Assembly (NCBI GenBank): GCA_027490195.1
Contig: JAIXYN010000032.1
Span: forward strand, 1 to 64,000
Source: Verrucomicrobiaceae bacterium
GTDB taxonomy: Bacteria; Verrucomicrobiota; Verrucomicrobiia; Verrucomicrobiales; Verrucomicrobiaceae
DNA length: 64,000 bases
Direction: 5' to 3'
Shown here: positions 58,387 to 64,000 of the stretch, one piece after another
How positions within the stretch are numbered: the first letter of the stretch is position 1
How the letters are laid out: each line of letters opens with the position of its first letter
The notes under the pieces: model-generated
The model's database searches: none
Seen by the model: the letters and a program-made list of their open reading frames with translations, nothing else
Told to the model about the DNA's origin: nothing
Made by a program: the position numbers and the translations under genes

Positions 58387-58926
58387 ATGAGCGAACCGCA
58401 CGACCTCTTTCTTGAAACCCTGCAGCGCTACGAGCGGCCCCTCATCCGCTATGCGCATGGCTACACTGGGGATCTGGAGGATGCGCGGGACATTGTGCAG
58501 GACGTGTTTTTAAAGCTCAGCCAGCACCTGCCCACCCTGGATCACGAGCGGCTGGCGCCCTGGCTCTTCACCGTCTGCCGCAATCGCGCCCTGGACCATC
58601 ACCGCAAACATCAACGCCTCGTCGTTATGGAAACAGAAACACTCGATCTCGAAACCTCCGCTGATCCCGCACCCAATGACGCCATGGAGCAGCGCGAGAC
58701 CGCCACCGCGCTGCGGGAACTCATCGAAACACTCCCCGTGCGGCAGCGCGAGGCGGTGCGGCTTAAGTTCATCGCGGGGCTCGACTACCAGCAGATCAGC
58801 GCCGCCATGCAGACCAGCATCGGCAATGTGGGCTACCTCATCCACCACGGCGTGGCCGCCCTGAAGACCAAGTGGAAAGACCACGACGCGCCGCCAGCGG
58901 TGAAACAGAAACACGCCATCGCTTAA
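58387..58926 (+). CDS. ECF-type RNA polymerase sigma factor
   Basis: A sigma-70 family extracytoplasmic-function factor. Region 2 is LIRYAHGYTGDLEDARDIVQ, then DVFLKLSQHL, followed by PWLFTVCRNRALDHHRKHQR. Region 4 is ETLPVRQREAVRLKFIAGLD with the helix-turn-helix YQQISAAMQTSIGNVGYLIH. The ATG at 58387 (MSEPHDLF) is preferred; 58354 is possible. At 179 aa it is typical. It is followed after 25 bp by an anti-sigma/VWA fusion, which likely controls it. Confidence 0.87.
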   Translation: MSEPHDLFLETLQRYERPLIRYAHGYTGDLEDARDIVQDVFLKLSQHLPTLDHERLAPWLFTVCRNRALDHHRKHQRLVVMETETLDLETSADPAPNDAMEQRETATALRELIETLPVRQREAVRLKFIAGLDYQQISAAMQTSIGNVGYLIHHGVAALKTKWKDHDAPPAVKQKHAIA

Positions 58927-58951
58927 ACCTTTTTACCTTTTTATTTTTGAT

Positions 58952-61405
58952 ATGAAACCCGAACAAATCACCGCCTGGGCACTGGATGAAGCCAGCGCCG
59001 AAGAACGCCAGCAGCTTGAGGCGGCACTGCAAGAGAATCCGCAGGACAAAGAGAAGGCAGATGAAACCAAAGCCTTCTGCGACTTCCTGCTGAGCGAGCT
59101 GCGCGACGACTCCCTGGCGCTGACGGACAAGCAGCGCGAACGGCTCGTAGAGCAATCGTCTCGATTGCCCGCTGCAAGCGGGACGCTTGCACAACCGCCG
59201 GGAGAGCGTGCGTCTGGGGCCAGCAGGAAGCCCGGCAAAACCACCCGCTGGAACATCGGCGTCATCGTCCGCCTCTCCCTGGCCGCGTGCGCGGTGCTGG
59301 GCGGATTTTGGACGTGGCAGGCGTACTCGGGAAAACACACTGAAGAGCATGCCCTCGCGGCCGTGGCGGAGAAGCCCGGCTTCAAAGTGCAACTCGCACC
59401 GAAGACACTGGCCGACAAGAAAGCCGGGCAGGGGCCTGACACCCGGATGCTGACCGCCGCGCCAGCGAAGCCTGTGATCGTGGCGGAGCAGCCTGCGGCG
59501 AAACCGCTTTCGCCCATGCCGACATCCGAACCTGTGTCCGCAGTGGCTGCGATGGTCGTGAACAAGAACCAGCGTGCCATGAGCCCCGGCGATGTGGAGC
59601 GGCTGAAACGGGCGCAGGATGAGAGCGCGTATGGCTTACCGCAGGTGGCCGCCGCTGCAACGGGCAATGCAGGCGCAGCGCCTATGGTCCTGAGGGAAGG
59701 CAACCAATCCGCGACCTTCACCACAAGCAGACCGGGGATGCTGCAACTCCAGGCTGGGGCGGCTGAGGGTGGCAAGGCGAGCACGGCAGCCTATGACCCG
59801 CAACGGTCAAAGATGCTGGCTCAAGTAGATCAATGGGAAAACGCGTCGGTTCAGCCGGGTCAGGTCGTCCTGGGCAAGGATGTGAAGAATGATGACTTCT
59901 ATTTCGGAAACACTGCCATGCGTGAAGATCGCAAGCCCGAGCCGCAGACCCAGCTGGGCACCGGCGAATCCTACACCCGCATCATCGAAAACGAACTCAA
60001 GGACGTGGCGCGTGAGCCCCTTTCCACGCTCTCCATCGATGTGGACACCGCCTCCTATGCAAACGTGCGGCGCTTCCTGAACCAGAACATGATCCCGCCG
60101 CCGGATGCGGTGCGCATTGAGGAGCTGGTGAATTATTTCCCCACCGCCGAAGAAGGCCCCGCGCATGAGGCGAAGGAACCCTTCGGCGTGCGCGTGGAGC
60201 TGGCACCCTGCCCCTGGCAGCCGGTTCACCGCCTCGCACGCATCGCCATCAAAGGCCGTGAGATGGACAAGAACCGCAAGGCAAGCAACCTCGTCTTCCT
60301 GGTGGATGTCTCGGGCTCGATGGGCGAGCCAAACAAACTGCCGCTGGTGCAGCAGTCTCTGCGCATGCTCACGGAGCAGCTCGGGGAAGGGGACCGCGTG
60401 ACGATGGTGGTCTATGCCGGCAGCAGCGGCGTGGTGCTGCCACCGACGAGTGGCGAGAAGAAAGAAGAGATCCTGGCGGCCATCGGCCGACTGAGCGCAG
60501 GCGGCAGCACGCATGGCAGCGAGGGCATCAAGCTCGCCTATGAGCAGGCGGTGGCGGGCTTCATCAAAGGCGGCGTGAACCGCGTGATCCTCTGCACGGA
60601 CGGCGACTTCAATGTGGGCGTGAGCTCGCCGGAGGAGCTGGAAAAACTCATCAAGCACAAGGCCAAGAGCGGTGTCTTTCTCAGCGTGCTGGGCTTTGGC
60701 AGCGGAAACTTGAAGGACCGCACCATGGAAACCCTGGCCGACAAAGGCAACGGCAACTACGCCTACATCGACAGCCTCAGCGAAGCGCGCAAAGTGCTGG
60801 TGGAGCAGATGAGCGGCACGCTGGTGACCATCGCCAAAGACGTGAAAATCCAGGTGGAGTTCAATCCCGCCGCCGTGCGCAGCTACCGCCTCATCGGTTA
60901 TGAAAACCGCCTGCTGGCCAAGGAAGATTTTAACGATGACACGAAGGACGCCGGCGAGATCGGCGCAGGCCACAGCGTGGTGGCCCTGTATGAGATCGTC
61001 CCTGCGAATCTGCCCCCCGGTGCCGAGCCCCGCCCGCTGGTGGACAACTTGAAGTATCAAGCCCCCGCCATCGCTTCCGCTCAGCTCGCCGCCGCCGCGA
61101 AAACTGGCGAGATGATGACCGTGAAGCTGCGCTACAAGGAACCCGAGAGCGATCTGAGCAAGCTGATCGAAGTGCCCACCAAAGACGAAGGCAAGACCCT
61201 GACCGCGAGCAGCGAAGAGTACAAATTCAGCGCCGCCGTCGCAGGCTTCGGCCTCCTGCTGCGCGACTCCAGTTACAAAGGCACCCTGAGCTGGGAAACC
61301 GTGCGCCGCCTGGCACTGGATGGCAAAGGCGCCGACAAGCTGGGGTATCGTGGCGAGTTTCTCCAGCTCATCGACAAAGCACGTGGGCTGAAGGAAACGA
61401 AGTAG
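58952..61405 (+). CDS. Membrane VWA-domain protein with anti-sigma-like N-terminus
   Basis: Residues 1-70 (MKPEQITAWALDEASAEERQ) resemble the cytoplasmic region of anti-sigma factors. One membrane helix follows (about 101-125, NIGVIVRLSLAACAVLGGFW). The exported part begins with a long Ala/Pro-rich region, then the YfbK-type N-domain (STLSIDVDTASYANVRRFLN). A VWA domain follows with MIDAS motif DVSGSMG near residue 450. A DUF3520-like C-terminus closes it. At 817 aa it combines sensor and regulator. Its placement 25 bp after the sigma gene suggests it sequesters or releases that sigma factor (inference). Confidence 0.8.
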   Translation: MKPEQITAWALDEASAEERQQLEAALQENPQDKEKADETKAFCDFLLSELRDDSLALTDKQRERLVEQSSRLPAASGTLAQPPGERASGASRKPGKTTRWNIGVIVRLSLAACAVLGGFWTWQAYSGKHTEEHALAAVAEKPGFKVQLAPKTLADKKAGQGPDTRMLTAAPAKPVIVAEQPAAKPLSPMPTSEPVSAVAAMVVNKNQRAMSPGDVERLKRAQDESAYGLPQVAAAATGNAGAAPMVLREGNQSATFTTSRPGMLQLQAGAAEGGKASTAAYDPQRSKMLAQVDQWENASVQPGQVVLGKDVKNDDFYFGNTAMREDRKPEPQTQLGTGESYTRIIENELKDVAREPLSTLSIDVDTASYANVRRFLNQNMIPPPDAVRIEELVNYFPTAEEGPAHEAKEPFGVRVELAPCPWQPVHRLARIAIKGREMDKNRKASNLVFLVDVSGSMGEPNKLPLVQQSLRMLTEQLGEGDRVTMVVYAGSSGVVLPPTSGEKKEEILAAIGRLSAGGSTHGSEGIKLAYEQAVAGFIKGGVNRVILCTDGDFNVGVSSPEELEKLIKHKAKSGVFLSVLGFGSGNLKDRTMETLADKGNGNYAYIDSLSEARKVLVEQMSGTLVTIAKDVKIQVEFNPAAVRSYRLIGYENRLLAKEDFNDDTKDAGEIGAGHSVVALYEIVPANLPPGAEPRPLVDNLKYQAPAIASAQLAAAAKTGEMMTVKLRYKEPESDLSKLIEVPTKDEGKTLTASSEEYKFSAAVAGFGLLLRDSSYKGTLSWETVRRLALDGKGADKLGYRGEFLQLIDKARGLKETK
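59153..59190. repeat. Short palindromic repeat in the juxtamembrane linker of the VWA protein
   Basis: Two dyads follow each other: caatcg-tct-cgattg and gcaagc-gggac-gcttgc. They are translated in frame (SSRLPAASGTLA) between the anti-sigma-like segment and the membrane helix. Confidence 0.5.
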
Positions 61406-61608
61406 AAATGACGTTGGACGGCTCCCACGCAATGGCTTGCGGCCCATCCGGGTGGCGCAAGCTATGTCTGCCGAGATGGGAAAATGCAAGGCGCTGGCTC
61501 CGATGTGGTGGTCAAGCTGACGCAATGGCCGCAAAAATAAATGGCACCCCGCTTTCACGGAATGCCATTCGGGGGCGGTTTGTTCAAAGGCGAACTTGGG
61601 ATACGCAA

Positions 61609-61944
61609 CTACCGGATGAAGCCATTGTTCCGCGCCGCGATGGAATTGCCATACGCGGTGTGGTTGCCGCCGTAGAAATGCAGGCCATCGTAAAGGTAGC
61701 GGCCGGGGTAGGCGCGACCTTGGTAATTGTAGCTGCCGTTTTGATACTGGCCGCCGGAGTAGTAGTGGCCATTGTAGAAGTAGGCGTTGCCAGAGTAGTT
61801 GGTTGGCATCGTGGTGTAGGTGTTGAAGCCGCTGCCACTGTTATAGGCTACGGGATACATCGGCTCCACGCAGGAAGTGAGCGAGAGGGTGAGAAGAACG
61901 GTGGGGATGACCAGTGTTTTCTTGAGTAGGGCGGGTTTCTTCAT
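61609..61944 (-). CDS. Small Tyr/Gly/Asn-rich lipoprotein
   Basis: The start at ATG 61944 gives a lipoprotein signal (MKKPALLKKTLVIPTVLLTL) with lipobox LTSC. The mature 85 residues are rich in Tyr, Gly and Asn with YFYNGHYYSGGQYQNGSYNY, resembling surface-exposed YXGG-type repeats. No enzyme motif is present. It lies between the VWA gene and the stress proteins on the opposite strand. A structural surface role is a guess. Confidence 0.55.
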   Translation of the reverse strand: MKKPALLKKTLVIPTVLLTLSLTSCVEPMYPVAYNSGSGFNTYTTMPTNYSGNAYFYNGHYYSGGQYQNGSYNYQGRAYPGRYLYDGLHFYGGNHTAYGNSIAARNNGFIR

Positions 61945-62143
61945 GAGCGAAGCATGGGACGCATTCATGGAAGATGATATGAGGTGTGTACCCCATGTGG
62001 GAGCAGGGTTTCTGGCAGGAAAGAAAATGTGCCTTGTGAGGCCAAAATCCGCGCAGGACGCGATAGGAGATGGGGTAAACAACCCATATCGCGGCGCGAG
62101 CATCTGCGTTTAGCTCGGCACTGATGAACCACCCACGCAGACC

Positions 62144-63061
62144 ATGAACAAGCTCTCTACCATTCTCGTTGCTGTGGATTTTTCCACGGGGTCACGCTCG
62201 GCTTATGAGCAGGCGGTACGCATCGCGGCACTGACCAGCGCGAAAGTACATGTGCTGCATGTGGTGGACTCCGCCGCTGTCGCGACACTGGCAGCCAGCC
62301 GGGAAGAGCCCTTTGAAACCCATGCGAAGGTGGCATCGGAAGGGGCCAGCTCGGCGCTCTCCCAATGGATGGCGCAATCTCCCGCACCGGGCAATTACGA
62401 GGTCACGATCGCGCTGGGCACCCCGCTGCATGAGATCCTGGAGCATGCGCGCACGCTCAATGCGGATCTGCTGGTGGCGGGGATCGCCGGGGCAGGGGAG
62501 ATGCCGGCAGGCGCGGGGTCGATATCCAGCAAGCTGGCACGCAAGGCGTTGATGCCAGTGCTGCTGGTCCGGACGAATCATCCGCAGCCGTTTCGCAAAA
62601 TCGTGGCATGCTTGGATTTCTCGGAGAATTCGCGGGCGGTAGTTCAGCAGGCGCAAAGCGTGGCGAGCATGGAGGGTGGCGAGGTGGACTTCCTGCATGT
62701 GTGGCAGGAGCCTTGGGCAGCCATGGCCTACCCGACTCCCTTTGCGGACACGAGCCTGCCTTCGGTGGTGTACTCGCCCATAGAGCGCGAGGCCTTCATC
62801 GAGGGCCTGCGCAAGGAGTTGCATGAATTTGTGGGAGATGCCGCGAAGGGCATCGCTTCCAACGAGGTGCTGCATGAGGGGGGCAGTCATGGCAATGGCA
62901 TCGCCGCGCATGCTGAGGAGTCGCAGGCGGACCTGATCATCATCGGCGGCAAGGGGCGCACGAATTTACGCTACGTCCTACTGGGTTCCACCGCTGAGCG
63001 CCTGCTCACGCGGTTGGCGTGCTCGCTGCTTGTGGTGAAACTTAACGCGGAAAACATTTAA
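62144..63061 (+). CDS. Universal stress protein, two Usp domains
   Basis: Tandem Usp domains (about residues 1-145 and 150-305). Each starts with a strand as in STILVAVDFSTGSRSAYEQA and KIVACLDFSENSRAVV. The ATP-binding loop is present in the second repeat as IIIGGKGRTNLRYVLLGSTA, and in a looser form in the first (VAGIAGAGEMPAGAGS). At 305 aa it is the standard two-domain form. The next usp gene begins 2 bp after its stop. Confidence 0.9.
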   Translation: MNKLSTILVAVDFSTGSRSAYEQAVRIAALTSAKVHVLHVVDSAAVATLAASREEPFETHAKVASEGASSALSQWMAQSPAPGNYEVTIALGTPLHEILEHARTLNADLLVAGIAGAGEMPAGAGSISSKLARKALMPVLLVRTNHPQPFRKIVACLDFSENSRAVVQQAQSVASMEGGEVDFLHVWQEPWAAMAYPTPFADTSLPSVVYSPIEREAFIEGLRKELHEFVGDAAKGIASNEVLHEGGSHGNGIAAHAEESQADLIIIGGKGRTNLRYVLLGSTAERLLTRLACSLLVVKLNAENI

Positions 63062-63063
63062 GT

Positions 63064-63522
63064 ATGAAAACCATCGTTGTCCTCCTTGATCTGTCTGATC
63101 TCACCTTCAAAGTCCTCAAGCAGGCGCACACGCTTGCCACCGCCTTTCACAGCGAGGTGATCATCCTGCATGTGCTGGCCAAGGTGCCCGTGGTCGTGGA
63201 TGTGGGGCTGGTCTCACCCGTGATCATGCAGGATCCCTCACCCGAGGTGCTGCATCATCAAACCGAGCAGCTTTTTGAATTGCGCGACTCACTGATCAAA
63301 TTCGGCGTGCGCGCCAGCGTGGAGCAACTGGGCGATGCCAGCGTGGCTGCCGTGCTCGCCGAGACCCGGCGGCGGAATGCGGACCTGATCATTCTCGGCT
63401 CCCACCACCACAGCACGATTTACCATCTACTGGTGGGCAATGTGACAGCGGACGTTTTGCAGGGCGCCCACTGCCCGGTTCTGGTGGTGCCGAGCGATGA
63501 GGATGTGCAGGGCGAGAAGTGA
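63064..63522 (+). CDS. Universal stress protein, single Usp domain
   Basis: A 152-aa single-domain Usp. The N-terminal strand KTIVVLLDLSDLTFKVLKQA and the C-terminal ATP-loop region LIILGSHHHSTIYHLLVGNV are clear. The core G-x2-G is altered to GSHHHS, so nucleotide binding may differ. It is coupled to the two-domain Usp with a 2-bp gap, so the pair is one operon. Confidence 0.88.
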   Translation: MKTIVVLLDLSDLTFKVLKQAHTLATAFHSEVIILHVLAKVPVVVDVGLVSPVIMQDPSPEVLHHQTEQLFELRDSLIKFGVRASVEQLGDASVAAVLAETRRRNADLIILGSHHHSTIYHLLVGNVTADVLQGAHCPVLVVPSDEDVQGEK

Positions 63523-63663
63523 CGGAAGGGGGCGGTCAAATTGCTGACACCGCAAGGAAAACTGGATAGAAAAAATGTCAATAATTTGCATCCTGACCCC
63601 ATTTTGAGGGCGGTTCGAAACTTTTTAAATCGCTAACTGGCGCTGCTTTCTAATCTCTTCTGG

Positions 63664-64000
63664 CTAAACCGGCAGATGGAAATAGCCGTGGATGTGGGGA
63701 AAGCCGCGGAAGTACCAGACGAAGTCGGGGCTTTCGATCTGCCAAGTGTCCCAGACTTTGTCGGAGGCGATGTCGTATTTGCCGCCGTAGCAGGAGACGA
63801 AGAGGCGCTCGACGAGTTTTTTATCTTCGATGGTCTTCATGGTGGCGGCGACGTCGTCGGGGCGGAAGCAGGCGAGCATGCGGCGCATGGTTTCGAGGAG
63901 CTTGGCCTGCTGGTCTTTGCTGAGATCGGCGCCGCTGAGACCGGGGAGGTCGGTCTTGCGTTTTTCGATGACTTTGGCGGGGCTTTCGTCGCGCGGTTCG
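63664..64000 (-). CDS. DUF3500-like protein, partial (3' end only)
   Basis: The reading frame continues through the right edge of the window. Visible residues include GLSGADLSKDQQAKLLETMR and the C-terminus SPDFVWYFRGFPHIHGYFHL. This matches the end of DUF3500-family exported proteins, whose C-terminal WYFRG-P-H pattern is typical. About 110 codons are visible. The ATG at 63888 in the ORF track is internal. Confidence 0.7.
   Translation of the reverse strand, partial: EPRDESPAKVIEKRKTDLPGLSGADLSKDQQAKLLETMRRMLACFRPDDVAATMKTIEDKKLVERLFVSCYGGKYDIASDKVWDTWQIESPDFVWYFRGFPHIHGYFHLPV

Noticed and set aside
61410-61540. Short reading frame ending VVVKLTQWPQK between the VWA and lipoprotein genes
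   Set aside because: A faint resemblance to an RNase R cold-shock segment was considered, but it is too short and has no start codon.
59807-61558. 583-aa minus-strand ORF
   Set aside because: Antisense shadow of the VWA-domain gene.

Overview
ORGANISM. The window looks like chromosome from a Verrucomicrobiota bacterium, probably Verrucomicrobiaceae or a Prosthecobacter-like relative (inference). The support is family content: two DUF1549/DUF1553 Planctomycete-type cytochrome proteins, ThuA and Tat-exported Gfo/Idh/MocA proteins, bactofilins, a fused membrane spermidine-synthase-like protein and a PilM-to-PilQ-type envelope cluster. The DNA is GC-rich with short AT-rich islands, and most genes lack a clear Shine-Dalgarno sequence.

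LAYOUT. 1-2 kb is a gene graveyard: an ISL3 transposase remnant, a frameshifted BlaI/MecI repressor remnant and paired ATGTTGC dyads. 2-5.8 kb holds an RlmI-like methyltransferase, a repeat block, a zinc alcohol dehydrogenase and an L,D-transpeptidase. The transpeptidase ends an operon with two bactofilins (5.8-7.4 kb). 7.5-10.7 kb is a ketosynthase, GT2, GT4 operon. 10.8-23 kb is a type IV pilus/type II secretion-like system: ten tightly packed minus-strand genes and a divergent secretin. 23-28.9 kb has ThuA, a DUF1553 cytochrome, a toxin-antitoxin pair, an esterase and an SMP-30 protein. 29-31.6 kb has asnS and a DsbD-alpha-like protein. 31.6-32.6 kb is an AT-rich insert with an unknown wHTH-like gene, a 27-codon basic micro-ORF with a strong SD, and two perfect hairpins. 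32.6-45.3 kb is mostly housekeeping (radical SAM protein, dnaX, POT transporter, second DUF1553 cytochrome, M48 protease, hydrolase, dusB, scpA). 45.5-48.7 kb is a TIR-STAND-TPR protein, a candidate defence gene. 49-57.6 kb has rlmF, a second toxin-antitoxin-like pair, a di-haem peroxidase, the spermidine-synthase/transporter-like fusion, a lipoprotein and a Gfo/Idh/MocA protein. 58-64 kb has an ECF sigma factor with an anti-sigma/VWA fusion, a small lipoprotein, two universal stress proteins and a DUF3500-like gene cut by the edge.

THEMES. (1) Several dispersed palindromic repeat families lie between genes. In at least five genes the repeats are translated in frame as leaders or linkers. (2) Four putative sigma-70-like promoters end exactly 9 nt before an ATG, which predicts near-leaderless mRNAs for the bactofilin, pilus and secretin genes. 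(3) Truncated genes (ISL3 and IS4-type transposases, BlaI, sialate O-acetylesterase) mark old insertions and deletions.
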